Source of the DNA: Citromicrobium sp. JLT1363
GTDB lineage: Bacteria; Pseudomonadota; Alphaproteobacteria; Sphingomonadales; Sphingomonadaceae
Assembly: GCF_000186705.1 (NCBI RefSeq)
Contig: NZ_AEUE01000003.1
Coordinates: 310,001 to 374,000 of the forward strand
Reading direction: 5' to 3'
Length of the DNA stretch: 64,000 bases
Translations under genes and position numbers: made by a program
Shown here: one piece after another, positions 52,117-63,563 of the stretch
Layout of the letters: each line of letters opens with the position of its first letter
Position numbering within the stretch: the stretch's first letter is position 1
The notes under the pieces: model-generated
Database searches by the model: none
Told to the model about the DNA's origin: nothing
What the model saw: only the letters and a program-made list of their open reading frames with translations

Positions 52117-52858
52117 AATCGGCCTCGAGGAAAATCTGCGCGCGCCTCTCGGAGCGATGGACGAGCCCGCCCGCTACCTCGCCATCGGCAAAGCGGTAGT
52201 CGAGTTCCTGCGCGATGCCTTCGTAATCCGCGCTGGCGATGGCCCGGTTGAGAGCGGGGCTCTTCGCAGGCGAGAGCGTGCCTTCGCCGACATTATAGGC
52301 AAGATCGACCAGCGCATCGAATTCGTGCTGGTAGAGCTTCAGGTTCCCCACCACGTCTGCGACAGCCCGCTCCGCCTTGGCGAGGTCCGCCTTGAGGAAG
52401 TCCATCGCCTGCTCGCGCGTGATCCGGTCACCCACGCGCAAACCGTCTTCGGGAAGTACGAGGTGCCCGATGCCCACGGTCGGATAGCCGGCGACGTCGC
52501 GATACACGGTCAGGCGAATACCCTCTTCCTGGGCAAGCGCCTTGTGCATGCGCTCGCTCGTGGTGAGCAGCGCGGCATTCATGCGCGTGTAGTTGGGATT
52601 GGTCTTGAGGTTGGTTTCATAGGACCAGCCGCCGACATCCTCGGCCGTCTGCGAAGGTGCATAGGCGCCCAGCGACCCGGCCGCTGCCGATACCGCCGCG
52701 ATGGCGATCGGCGTGCGCCTCAGGAGCCGTCTGCGCCATTTGCGCGTGCGACCGCTCGTCTGGCCGGGCTGGCCACCCTCGCGCATTGCTTGCAGGCGTG
52801 CACGCTGGTCGCTCCGGCGCCGGTCGCGCACAGAGGGCATGGCAGTAGCGGCGCTCAT
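52094..52858 (-). CDS. GH24 (T4-type) lysozyme with N-terminal membrane anchor
   Basis: A 254-residue muramidase-like protein. About 45 basic residues precede a hydrophobic segment (PIAIAAVSAAAGSLGAYA, about 50-67), so it is membrane-anchored or has a long signal. The catalytic triad of the GH24 family matches the E-x8-D-x5-T spacing: E112, D121, T127 in QEEGIRLTVYRDVAGYPTVGIGH. Conserved FDALVDLAYNVG follows. Such enzymes cut peptidoglycan and occur in phages, gene-transfer agents and as housekeeping wall hydrolases; no phage structural genes are nearby. It overlaps the following lipoprotein gene. Confidence 0.88.
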   Translation of the reverse strand: MSAATAMPSVRDRRRSDQRARLQAMREGGQPGQTSGRTRKWRRRLLRRTPIAIAAVSAAAGSLGAYAPSQTAEDVGGWSYETNLKTNPNYTRMNAALLTTSERMHKALAQEEGIRLTVYRDVAGYPTVGIGHLVLPEDGLRVGDRITREQAMDFLKADLAKAERAVADVVGNLKLYQHEFDALVDLAYNVGEGTLSPAKSPALNRAIASADYEGIAQELDYRFADGEVAGGLVHRSERRAQIFLEADYADVRPG

Positions 52859-53044
52859 AGCGCACCGCCGCGAGGCGTTCTCGTGAAAATTGCCGGTTTT
52901 CGGGGGCTGAATAGCATCCCGTGTTTCCCTGTTCGACCAACTCTGCGTGTGTCTTCACCCCTATAACGGACGAGGCAGGGGCAAGGGTCCGCAGTTCGTC
53001 CGGCATGGCCCACGCCTCGGAGCGCGGTGGTCCACGGCGCGGCC

Positions 53045-53575
53045 CTATAACGCAAACTCCAGCAGCGGCTCGTAATGCGCACCGCCCGCGTCCAGCCTGC
53101 TTTCATAGAGGTGAAAGCGCGGCACGTGCCAGTCGGGCAGTGTCAGCCGGCCGTGCTGCGCCAGCCAGCCGCCGATGGGCCCGGTCGACGCATTGACCCG
53201 CGCGATGGTGACATGCGGCACGAACTTGCGCGTCTCGGGCGCGAGACCTGCCGCCCGGCACGCACGCTCCACCCGCCGGTGCAGTATCGTGAGCGGCTCG
53301 CTCTCTTCCACCTTCGCCCACAGCGCGTTCGTGCGCCCCTTGCGCTCGAACGTGCCCACGCCGCGCAGTCGCAGGGTGAATGGCGCCGCGCGGACCGCCT
53401 GCAGCGCGCTCACCAGATCATTGGCCTGCGCCGCATCCACCTCGCCCACGAAACGCAGCGTCAGATGCAGCTGATCGTCCCCCTGCCACCGCGCGCCGAC
53501 GACACCTTCCATCGTGTCGATCAGCGGATCGCGGATCTCGGCAGGTGGACGCAGTGCGACGAACAGGCGGTGCAT
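53045..53575 (-). CDS. thpR: RNA 2',3'-cyclic phosphodiesterase
   Basis: A 176-residue member of the 2H phosphoesterase family. The two HxT motifs are H37-L-T39 in HLTLRFVG and H121-V-T123 in VPHVTIAR, on the two halves of the fold. Family members open 2',3'-cyclic phosphates on RNA. MHRLFVALRPP is the standard beginning. It is separate from its neighbours, with a 27-nt gap to the following minus-strand gene upstream. Confidence 0.9.
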   Translation of the reverse strand: MHRLFVALRPPAEIRDPLIDTMEGVVGARWQGDDQLHLTLRFVGEVDAAQANDLVSALQAVRAAPFTLRLRGVGTFERKGRTNALWAKVEESEPLTILHRRVERACRAAGLAPETRKFVPHVTIARVNASTGPIGGWLAQHGRLTLPDWHVPRFHLYESRLDAGGAHYEPLLEFAL

Positions 53576-53602
53576 GGGGCCGGAGGCTAGCAGGCCAATC
53601 GA

Positions 53603-54205
53603 TCAGATGCCGACAGATTCCATCGGCACGACCCGGTTTTCCAGCGCGTCGTCATCGACTGCGCGCACCAGCACCGCCGCCAGATCGCCGCGCGCGGTTG
53701 TGCCGTCGCCTTCGACATCGTCGCCCAGGCGAATGTCGCGCGTGCCGTCGTCATGGGTGAGCGCACCGGGCCGGATGATGGCATAGGGCACGCCGGAGGC
53801 GATCAGGTGATCGTCGGCGGCCTTCTTGGCGAGCGCATAGTGATAGAGGTCCGAGTCCGGATCGGGATCGTCTACGCCGCGCGCGCTGAGCATCACGAAG
53901 CGCTTCACGCCCGCCGCCTTGGCCCGGTCGACCAGCGCCTTCGCGCCGTCGCGGTCGACCTTGTCGGTCATCTCCGGCCCCGTCTTGCTGCCCGATCCTG
54001 CGGCGAAGATCACCGCGTCGATGCCTTCGCAAACGCCCTGCGGCAGGTCGGTCAGGTCGCCCTTGCGCGTGTCGCATCCCTCGGGGAGCGACGAGGTGTC
54101 GGAGCCGTCGCGCACCAGCGCGATGGGCGCATGGCTCGCTTCGATGAGCTGCGGGACAAGACGCTGGCCAGTATGCCCGGTCGCGCCGGAGACGAGAATG
54201 TTCAT
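53603..54205 (-). CDS. NAD(P)-binding atypical short-chain dehydrogenase
   Basis: A 200-residue Rossmann protein. MNILVSGATGHTGQRLVPQL carries the GATGHTG dinucleotide motif (7-13), followed by CDTRKGDLTD, VIFAAGSGS, and YHYALAKKAADDHLIASGVPYAIIRPGAL, with Tyr and Lys in the YxxxK position. It matches the small NAD(P)H-binding or atypical SDR proteins; the substrate is unknown. The start is the ATG at 54205; the much longer open frame beyond runs antisense to the TPR gene and is a shadow. The gene is divergent from the TPR gene. Confidence 0.87.
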   Translation of the reverse strand: MNILVSGATGHTGQRLVPQLIEASHAPIALVRDGSDTSSLPEGCDTRKGDLTDLPQGVCEGIDAVIFAAGSGSKTGPEMTDKVDRDGAKALVDRAKAAGVKRFVMLSARGVDDPDPDSDLYHYALAKKAADDHLIASGVPYAIIRPGALTHDDGTRDIRLGDDVEGDGTTARGDLAAVLVRAVDDDALENRVVPMESVGI

Positions 54206-54346
54206 GGGGGTGTATCCTTCGAATTGGGGGTTCGAGGGATCAGCGGATGGGCGGGACGGTGGTTCCGGTGGAGAGGCGGATATGGACGGTCGGGTGCTTG
54301 ACCGGGTGGCGGGTGCGGGAGAAGGTGATGGCGCGGGGAGGATACG

Positions 54347-56116
54347 ATGCGTATATTCGGAAAAGTTCTGGGTTGGCTTTTCGCGACACTTTTCGTGGCA
54401 ACGGCCGCCATCCTGCAGGCATACAGCACCTATCGACCGCAGCCTCCCGATCCGGATTTCATGGAGGTGATTTTCTGGATTGTCGAATTTCGGGATCCGG
54501 TGTCGCTGATCCTTCTTCTGCTCGGCGCCATCACGACCTTTCTCACCATCCGCTCGGCGATGACGGCCCTTTCCCGCGAGGATTTGGAAAAGGTCGTAGC
54601 CGGGGACGGTGCGCTGACCCGCGAGCGTGTATACGAAGCTGCGGCGCAGACTCGGGCTGAAGGGCAGGCTTCGCAACAGCGCCACGAGCATACTCACCGA
54701 GCGCAAGCAGAGCAGGCGAGAAAGCTCGATGATATCGATGAGCGCATCCGCCGCATCGAAGCCAGCACCGGTTCCATCGTTCCGGGCAGCGTTCTGCGCG
54801 AAACCGTCATCTACGAGCTGGAGGCAAAGCCGGGTGCCGACGACAGGCAACTGGCCGACGCCGTGAGGGCGCTGAAGGCCGAGAACGAGGATCTGCGCCG
54901 AAATCTCGAGAAGATCGAGGTTTTCGACAATCAAATGGCATCGCTCAAGGCCGATGCCGAACAGGCCTTGGCGAAATATGAGCACCGAGAGGTCGCCGCG
55001 ATTTATGGTAAAATGCGCGACCTGCTGCGCGAAAAGACCATTGAGAACATGCGCCGCGATGCGGGTTTCGCACGTGAGCAGGGGCGTGCGCTGCTCGCCG
55101 CACGCGACTGGGCGGCGGCGGCAGATATCTGGGAGTTGGCGGCCAAGGAAATAGAGCAGTTCGATGAAGATGAAGCAGGCGAATTGCGATCCGACGCTGC
55201 ACGTGAATTGTATCACTTCGGAGAACGCTATGGCGGCGGATCTCTCGCCAAAGCGATTGACTTGATCAGGCCATTTTGTACGGATGATCGGCTTGAGCCA
55301 AATATTCGTGCTTTATGGCTAGGACGTTTAGGGTCTTCCTTAAATATGAAAGGTCAGCTGCAAGTCGAAAAAGAGCGTGACGCTTATTTGGGAGAAGCCA
55401 TAAAAACATACAAATCCGCGCTGCATTTAATCAAGCGAGAAGACGACCCTAGGATATGGGCGTGGATCCAAAGCGGACTAGGCAATACCCTCACCTCACA
55501 CTCACTTGGTAAGTATGGCTTTTTCAGAAGGAGAGTTCTTCGTAAGGCAGTCCATGCTTTCGAAGAGGCCTTGAGAGTAACTAATAAAGAGCGGGAGCCA
55601 ATTGTTTGGGCCGGCATAAAGAACAATTTGGGTATAGCAAAGGACGGGCTGTCGTCCGCGTCCCATGGGAGTGCCATAGCGAGAGAGAGGGACGCCGCGA
55701 TATCGGAATATCGCGCGGCTCTCTGTATCTATACCCGGGACAACGACCCGGATGGGTGGGCCAATGCTCATGCCAACCTTGCGGGATCACTTCGCAGAAA
55801 AGGAAGTGCCTTGGGTGGAGTGAAGGGCAAGAAGTTGATTTCCGAGTCTATCGATATCTATCAACTAATGCTCAAAGTAGAAGATAGAGATACGTGGCCG
55901 CTGCATTGGGCGATGACACAGGAAGACCTTGGTCTCGCATTGGAAGCTTTAGCCGACTTATCCCCCTCAATGATGTGCGATCATCTCGCAGTCGCACGGG
56001 GCGCCCTAAGCGCATCTCTCGAGGTTTTTGACGAACGATCTTCTCCCTTCAACTTTAAGAAAGCTTCTCGTAGTCTTACTCGGGTCGAAGAAAAAATCGC
56101 CCAGCAATGCTCGTAA
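54347..56116 (+). CDS. membrane-anchored coiled-coil TPR-like protein
   Basis: A 589-residue protein. Two hydrophobic segments (about 10-26 and 48-68) anchor the N-terminus. A charged coiled coil with Gln/Glu/Arg-rich heptads follows at about 75-215. From about 235 to 560 there are helical repeats with a TPR-like rhythm, including [29 protein letters not shown] and [19 protein letters not shown], each preceded by E.A...Y..AL motifs. No enzyme motif is visible, so a scaffold or signalling role is likely. The second half of the gene is clearly A/T-richer than the first half. GGGGAGG lies 6 nt before the ATG. It is the last gene before uvrA. Confidence 0.8.
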   Translation: MRIFGKVLGWLFATLFVATAAILQAYSTYRPQPPDPDFMEVIFWIVEFRDPVSLILLLLGAITTFLTIRSAMTALSREDLEKVVAGDGALTRERVYEAAAQTRAEGQASQQRHEHTHRAQAEQARKLDDIDERIRRIEASTGSIVPGSVLRETVIYELEAKPGADDRQLADAVRALKAENEDLRRNLEKIEVFDNQMASLKADAEQALAKYEHREVAAIYGKMRDLLREKTIENMRRDAGFAREQGRALLAARDWAAAADIWELAAKEIEQFDEDEAGELRSDAARELYHFGERYGGGSLAKAIDLIRPFCTDDRLEPNIRALWLGRLGSSLNMKGQLQVEKERDAYLGEAIKTYKSALHLIKREDDPRIWAWIQSGLGNTLTSHSLGKYGFFRRRVLRKAVHAFEEALRVTNKEREPIVWAGIKNNLGIAKDGLSSASHGSAIARERDAAISEYRAALCIYTRDNDPDGWANAHANLAGSLRRKGSALGGVKGKKLISESIDIYQLMLKVEDRDTWPLHWAMTQEDLGLALEALADLSPSMMCDHLAVARGALSASLEVFDERSSPFNFKKASRSLTRVEEKIAQQCS

Positions 56117-56284
56117 GACTGGCGACCGCATGCGCACCTTAAATTCCGTGCGCACTGATGGCACCGGTATTGCCCACCTTCAAATCCCGCGCCGCCGCAC
56201 CACATTCTCCCCAACAGGGCGGAACCGCCCATGCCGGTCGCTCGCTTCACTGCGGACAGCCCTCTCGGCAACCTTGACAGACAA

Positions 56285-56299
56285 GAACACAAGCGGAAC
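56285..56299 (+). promoter_or_regulatory. LexA (SOS) box upstream of uvrA
   Basis: GAAC at 56285-56288, seven bases, and GAAC at 56296-56299. This is the complement of the alphaproteobacterial GTTC-N7-GTTC LexA consensus. A TTGACA lies at 56274-56279, so LexA binding would cover the promoter region. The box ends 9 nt before the chosen ATG. Confidence 0.8.
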
Positions 56300-56308
56300 A
56301 CGCGCCCT

Positions 56309-59248
<2,940 letters not shown>

Positions 59249-59250
59249 TT

Positions 59251-60129
59251 TCAGACATCCTCCTCTTGGGAAATCCAATCATCGAACTCATTTTGGTCGA
59301 AGAGATCGTCCGTGAGGCCAATTCCGTTATCGGCGAGGAACTGTCCCAGTTGTGGTCCGTCCATCGGAATGATGCCGGATTTCTTCATTAAATCTTTGGA
59401 GTCCCTAGAGAAGCGGCCGGTCGTAATAAACATACTAAAGACAGGTTCGCAGAGTCTCGCTGAAAACTGCCTCATTGGATCTTTTTCGCCGGCAAATAGT
59501 TTTGCGCGGGCTAGGCTGACTGAGCCGACAATTTCTCTAATGTCTTTTGTGCCGACTTGAGAGGCGTCATAGTGTTTGGCCTGTCCGACAAACCACACGC
59601 GCATGTGTTTTTCTGCGCCTGCAGGAAGTATCTCGGGTTTCAGGATGAAGCCAAAGTTCGAATATCCATAAAAGTCAACGCCCCCATCGCCAGCCCTTGG
59701 CGTTCCATTTGGTCGACTGACGCCAAGAAGCCGCAGAAGTTTCACGCATAGCAATTCTAGGTCATCAGCCGTTCTTGCGCTAATTGCTTGATACAACTTA
59801 AGCGTATTGGCGCGACGCCGTTTTGCCTTTAAAACTTCCGCGTCGTCTCCGGGCTCGCAATAGCATGAGCCTTGTAAATAATCTGGATTTCCAGAATTGA
59901 AGCAGTAGTGCTGGTAAGTCCCATCTTCGACCGCCCTGTTAAGGAACGTACGGGCGCGCTCCAAAAATTTGGATGCCCATTTTTCGGCATTCTCTGCAGC
60001 TTCTTCGCCCTCAGCCCAGCCTTCCCCAATCACGATTGCGCGCAGAAGTGTTTCCGCCGACATTGGCGAGCTGTCGATATCGACATATTTCTCTATACTA
60101 GAGACGGCAGCTGCAGGACCAGGCCTCAA
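59251..60129 (-). CDS. Mrr-like PD-(D/E)xK nuclease
   Basis: A protein of up to 292 residues. The N-terminal part (about 25-110) is helical with an odd Cys-containing loop CFNSGN...CYCEPGDD. The nuclease core at about 120-205 shows ADDLELLCVKLLRLLG, then RAGDGGVDFYG with D152, then VGQAKHYDASQVGTKDIREIVG with the Q183-A-K185 element, which is the Mrr version of the PD-(D/E)xK site. The following FITTGRFSRDSK is also typical of Mrr proteins. The frame opens at a TTG at 60129, 3 nt after the ParB-like gene's stop; an ATG at 60063 is the alternative start. Composition is A/T-rich. It is the second gene of a two-gene unit and converges on uvrA with a 2-nt gap. Confidence 0.8.
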   Translation of the reverse strand: MRPGPAAAVSSIEKYVDIDSSPMSAETLLRAIVIGEGWAEGEEAAENAEKWASKFLERARTFLNRAVEDGTYQHYCFNSGNPDYLQGSCYCEPGDDAEVLKAKRRRANTLKLYQAISARTADDLELLCVKLLRLLGVSRPNGTPRAGDGGVDFYGYSNFGFILKPEILPAGAEKHMRVWFVGQAKHYDASQVGTKDIREIVGSVSLARAKLFAGEKDPMRQFSARLCEPVFSMFITTGRFSRDSKDLMKKSGIIPMDGPQLGQFLADNGIGLTDDLFDQNEFDDWISQEEDV

Positions 60130-60132
60130 GAT

Positions 60133-61218
60133 TTAATCAGCCTTTATTTTTTCATAAATCTCTAGAACTTTTTCCGAGGTCGAGATCAGATTTTTAACAA
60201 TTCCAATGTCATCTTCTGAGAAGTCTTCAACCTCTAAGGCGCTAATTTTTTTGAGTGCAGTGATCGCCTCTCCAACCTCTCCACGCCACTGCTTGGAAAT
60301 CTCATCTCTCTTCACGATGGTTTGAGCGTCGAGAAAGCTCTTATTCTTCTGAAGGAGGCACGCCCTCGCCTCATCATTAGGCAGAATTTCCCGCAACTGC
60401 CTTACTTGGTTGTACGAAGTTATCTTTGGTTCGGTATCGTCTTCCGTGGCGTCTTCGTCATCCGGAGGAGGGGGCGTGATTAGGGAGTACAAGATGTCCC
60501 TATTTTCTTCATTTTCGAATCTATTCGTATCCGCATCCCATCCAGCCCAATTTCTCAGCACGGGGAGGGAAACCGCTTCATGAAAGAGAGGGTACATACC
60601 GGGGTTGGCATACTCGCCAAACTCTTCGTCCTCTTCCATCTGTTTCAATGCGGAAAAGGCTTTGTAGCGACGGTTCACTTCCTGAACGCTCATGCCAAGT
60701 CTGTCGGCGATGTCGCTTGATTCTAATTTATGCGTGTTCTTTAAATCTGCAATTAGCTTTGCGCGTTGAAATCCTCCCCATTCTTTTATTCCGCCTACAT
60801 GACGGATGCCCATTAGTGCCTCTTTAAAGAACTCTTCTCCGTCACCATCTGCAATCAAGCAGGGTACTGCTCCGAATACGTTTATCACGCTATCTGGCAC
60901 ATCAATGCCACCTTCGTGATCGTCCCTCAATTGCTTGAGCGCCGCAACGCGACGGTTGCCCTCGATAACGAGAAATTTCCCTTCCGCGTGTTCGTACGGA
61001 GTGACTACGATCCGCTCAATTTCAAGGAAGCCATTCGAGCGTATCGATCGAACTAGCTCCTTTAAGGAGTGCTTAGATAGCTTTTTAAGCGTCCTTTCTT
61101 GGACATTCTCTTCGGCAAATCGCTCCTCATTAACGAGGTTATATGTGTCATTATCTTGAAGGCGATAATTGTTCGGATCTAAGAGAAGATCATCGAGCGG
61201 GATATCTCGCGGTTCCAT
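60133..61218 (-). CDS. ParB-like nuclease/CTPase-fold protein with HTH
   Basis: A 361-residue protein. The ATG at 61218 is preferred over one 12 codons upstream because AAAGGAG lies 7 nt before it. The N-terminal ParB/Srx domain (about 1-125) has DIPLDDLLLDPNNYRL, HSLKELVRSIRSNGFLEIERIVVTPY and VIEGNRRVAALKQL. A helix-turn-helix region follows (AKLIADLKNTHKLESSDIADRLGMSVQEVNRRYKAFSAL, about 155-195). The rest is helical with an acidic stretch of Pro, Asp and Glu near residue 265. No ParA and no plasmid context is present, so this is not a partition locus. It is paired with an Mrr-like nuclease, so a DNA-sensing or defence role is plausible. Confidence 0.8.
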   Translation of the reverse strand: MEPRDIPLDDLLLDPNNYRLQDNDTYNLVNEERFAEENVQERTLKKLSKHSLKELVRSIRSNGFLEIERIVVTPYEHAEGKFLVIEGNRRVAALKQLRDDHEGGIDVPDSVINVFGAVPCLIADGDGEEFFKEALMGIRHVGGIKEWGGFQRAKLIADLKNTHKLESSDIADRLGMSVQEVNRRYKAFSALKQMEEDEEFGEYANPGMYPLFHEAVSLPVLRNWAGWDADTNRFENEENRDILYSLITPPPPDDEDATEDDTEPKITSYNQVRQLREILPNDEARACLLQKNKSFLDAQTIVKRDEISKQWRGEVGEAITALKKISALEVEDFSEDDIGIVKNLISTSEKVLEIYEKIKAD

Positions 61219-61391
61219 GTGAGCTCCTTTTGGTCGGGGGTATTTCAGTGTCAAAGATAGGGCAAGCTCGGATGGCGATCGGTCAACTTAGAGAAGCCTT
61301 ACGTTAGCCTCCGATAGAGTTCGCTGTCCTACACCCCCTCTCCCCCACTAGCCTCTCCGGTTCCTCAACCCACGAATCCGAGAGGCACCCC

Positions 61392-61619
61392 ATGTCCAAA
61401 CCCTCCCCGCAGCATCCCGACCTTGCGGCCAACCCCACGCGGGCCGAGCGCGAGGCGTTCGATGCGTGGCAGGCCCATGTCGATGCAGGCCGCATCGGGA
61501 CGCGCGCTGCGCCCGATCCTGCGCGGCTGCTTCATCACATGCGCAACGAGGAAGTGCTGCTGGGCAGGGCGGTCGCGGTGACAGTCCATGTGCGTGAGGG
61601 GTTGCGGGGGCGTCGCTGA
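61392..61619 (+). CDS. small hypothetical protein
   Basis: A 75-residue protein starting MSKPSPQHPDLAANPTRAEREAFDAWQAHV. No signal or membrane segment. GAGGCACCCC precedes the ATG, giving a weak ribosome-binding site. The last 24 codons or so (61547-61619) are duplicated as a degenerate copy at 61905-61976. Function unknown; it looks like a small regulator or a cargo gene of mobile origin but no motif settles this. Confidence 0.55.
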   Translation: MSKPSPQHPDLAANPTRAEREAFDAWQAHVDAGRIGTRAAPDPARLLHHMRNEEVLLGRAVAVTVHVREGLRGRR

Positions 61620-61741
61620 TGGCGGTGGGCTTGTCGCAAGGCGGGGTTTGGCCTAGTTAGTCCGCTTCGCCTCCGGCCATTTCCGGCTCGAACCATTCCG
61701 TGCGCAAGCGAAGGTGCCCGGCATGTAGCGGAGGCAGTCCC

Positions 61742-61903
61742 ATGCATCATAAACGCCACCGCCCGCGCAATGCTCGTGCCGGGTGCAAGATGTGCAAGCC
61801 GTGGAAGGTCAACGGCTATCCGACCGAGCGGGTCGATGGCGAAGCCTTCTCCGACCATCGTCGCCGCATGGCCGCGCGGATCGAGTATCCAGCCGGAATG
61901 TGA
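61742..61903 (+). CDS. small basic protein with a Cys pair
   Basis: A 53-residue protein. GGAGG lies about 8 nt before the ATG at 61742, which decides the start; a longer frame from 61700 lacks such a site. The sequence MHHKRHRPRNARAGCKMCKPWKVNGY has a CxxC pair and basic residues like a small nucleic-acid or zinc binder. I do not know its role. It is on the same strand as the preceding small gene. Confidence 0.5.
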   Translation: MHHKRHRPRNARAGCKMCKPWKVNGYPTERVDGEAFSDHRRRMAARIEYPAGM

Positions 61904-61904
61904 G

Positions 61905-61976
61905 CGGAGGATGTGCTGCTGGGCAGGGCGGTCTCGGTGAGGGTGCATGTGCGCGAGGGGTTGCGGGGGCGGTAGG
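61905..61976 (+). pseudogene. truncated duplicate of the 3' end of the gene at 61392
   Basis: About 72 bp that align closely with 61547-61619 (GTGCTGCTGGGCAGGGCGGT and GCGAGGGGTTGCGGGGGCG are shared). No start or upstream half of the gene is present, and the frame ends at a different stop (TAG). It is a duplicated fragment rather than a gene. Confidence 0.6.
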
Positions 61977-61992
61977 GACCCCCCTTTCTTTT

Positions 61993-62116
61993 CCCGCTCA
62001 TGCTGAGCTGGTGGCGCTTCGCGCCGTCTGCGACTCCGAAGGATCGTCCTTCTCTTGAAGGGGTGGGCCCAAAGAAAATGCAGTGCTTCGACAGGCTCAG
62101 CACGAGCGGTGACGGG
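61993..62116. repeat. palindromic intergenic repeat (CTCAGCA family)
   Basis: CCGCTCATGCTGAGC at 61994-62008 and GCTCAGCACGAGCGG at 62095-62109 are inverted copies with one mismatch. Internal stems such as TGGCGCTTCGCGCC lie between. The unit resembles the module at 2338-2396. Confidence 0.65.
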
Positions 62117-62192
62117 GAAAGGCGCGCTGTCCTACACAGCCTCGCGCGTATAGATGGATCGGTCCCTCGACGCTCAGCCTCACGGACCGCAT

Positions 62193-62837
62193 ATGACGCA
62201 CACCCCCTCGCACGACACCGCCAGCCTTCCCGCGCTCTCGCCCGAGGCGCTGCCGCGCGCTCCGCAGCAGTTCAGCAGGGAGGATCAGGCGTTCTTTCTC
62301 GATCGGCTCGCGCAGTGCGGCAACGTGCTGGCCTCGGCGCGGGCTACCGGTGTCTCGCGCTCCACCGCGTACCGGATGCGGCGGGCGTGTCCGCGTTTCG
62401 CTCGCCTGTGGGACGGGGCGCTGCTGCTTGCGCGGCCGCAGGTGGAGGCGGTGCTGGCCGACCGGGCGATGAACGGGGTGGAGGAGACGATCTATTACCA
62501 CGGGGAGGCGGTGGCGACGCGCACGCGATATGACGCGCGGCTGCTGCTCGCGCATCTCGGGCGGCTCGACCGGCTGGCGCGCGATTACGCCGCCAGCGAT
62601 GCGGCGGCGGATTTCGAGATCGGGCTGGACGAGCTCTCCACGGAAGAAGAGGTCACCTTCGTGCATTGCGCGCCCGCTCGGGCACCCGATGCAGCGGCGG
62701 GCGCGGGTGATGCGGGCCGCGATGGGCCGCCCGACGAGCGGCCCGATGAGTGGCCCCGGGAGGACGAGGTTTTTTCGCCCCTGGACACTGTGTCAGGTGT
62801 GTCAGGCAACGCTCCCGACCGGGCGCGGCGGTGGTAG
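62193..62837 (+). CDS. HTH-domain protein, terminase-small-subunit-like or regulatory
   Basis: A 214-residue protein (start at the ATG at 62193; an ATG 13 codons earlier at 62154 is possible, neither with a clear ribosome-binding site). A helix-turn-helix (DRLAQCGNVLASARATGVSRSTAYRMRRACPRF) at about 36-68 is followed by a helical region (LARPQVEAVLADRAMNGVEETIYYHGEAVATRTRYDARLLLAHLGRLD). This arrangement, HTH plus helices, resembles small terminase subunits and transposon-associated proteins. The C-terminal third is disordered and acidic. No other phage genes lie in the window. Confidence 0.6.
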   Translation: MTHTPSHDTASLPALSPEALPRAPQQFSREDQAFFLDRLAQCGNVLASARATGVSRSTAYRMRRACPRFARLWDGALLLARPQVEAVLADRAMNGVEETIYYHGEAVATRTRYDARLLLAHLGRLDRLARDYAASDAAADFEIGLDELSTEEEVTFVHCAPARAPDAAAGAGDAGRDGPPDERPDEWPREDEVFSPLDTVSGVSGNAPDRARRW

Positions 62838-62860
62838 AGCGCGCCAGCGCGGATGGACGG

Positions 62861-63505
62861 TCAGGCGAGCCCCGGAATGCTCCACGCGCTCACCGCGTAC
62901 AGCACCTGCGTTGCAAGGATGAAGAGCATCAGCGCGATGCACACGCGCTTGCCCTTGCTGAAGGTCAGCCAGATGAAGGCCGGATAGTTGAGGAAGATCA
63001 TCAGGGTCGATGCGAGGAACAGCGGGTTGGCCGCGATCGCGGCGGCCTGCGCCTCGTCCGGGCTGACCGCCGCGCCGAGCGCCAGGCCCGCGGCGCTGGT
63101 CGCCACGTTGATCAGGAACATGCCGCCCACCACCCAGCGCTTCTGCTGCCAGAAATACGCGTCGAAATCGGGCCACATCTCGGGCTCGTCGGGAAAGACC
63201 AGCGTGGCGACGAGGTAGTAGCCGCCGATGAGGACGAGGACGCCGAAGATCATCGCGGTCCGCATGTCGAGCACGCCGCGCATGGTCCACACGATGCTCC
63301 AGAACGTGCCGAGGTCGACCAGTACCAGCACGCCGAGCAGCGGGACCAGCCAGCCGACACGCACGTTGATCGCGCTTGGATCGACCCCGGCCTTGCGCCG
63401 CGCACGCAGCTTCAGGATGCGCGAAAAGCCCATCAGCATCTCTGCCACGGCGAGGCCGATCAGCAGCGTGAAGAGTTCGAAGATGTAGTCGAATTGCGGA
63501 TGCAC
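62861..63505 (-). CDS. multipass membrane protein of unknown function
   Basis: A 214-residue protein with about six hydrophobic helices (about residues 8-26, 50-68, 82-104, 130-150, 158-180 and 188-210). Loops are short and mixed in charge (LKLRARRKAG, PDEPEMWPDFDAYFWQQKRW). No catalytic motif or family recognised. It converges with the HTH gene and is followed on the minus strand by no further gene before it. Confidence 0.75.
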   Translation of the reverse strand: MHPQFDYIFELFTLLIGLAVAEMLMGFSRILKLRARRKAGVDPSAINVRVGWLVPLLGVLVLVDLGTFWSIVWTMRGVLDMRTAMIFGVLVLIGGYYLVATLVFPDEPEMWPDFDAYFWQQKRWVVGGMFLINVATSAAGLALGAAVSPDEAQAAAIAANPLFLASTLMIFLNYPAFIWLTFSKGKRVCIALMLFILATQVLYAVSAWSIPGLA

Positions 63506-63563
63506 GCGGCAGGTCCTCCCCCGGGGCGTCTATTGCCCGGGACCTGCCATCAGGCAAGCGCCG

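Noticed and set aside
56274-56302. A full sigma-70 promoter for uvrA at TTGACA
   Set aside because: The -35 is good but no acceptable -10 lies at 16-18 nt, so it is not listed as a promoter.
60133-61218. A chromosome-partition parB gene
   Set aside because: There is no parA, no parS-like site cluster and no origin context; only the fold is ParB-like.
61547-61976. Direct repeats considered as a CRISPR or attachment-site pair
   Set aside because: There are only two copies, they are coding-like and degenerate, and no integrase or cas gene is present.
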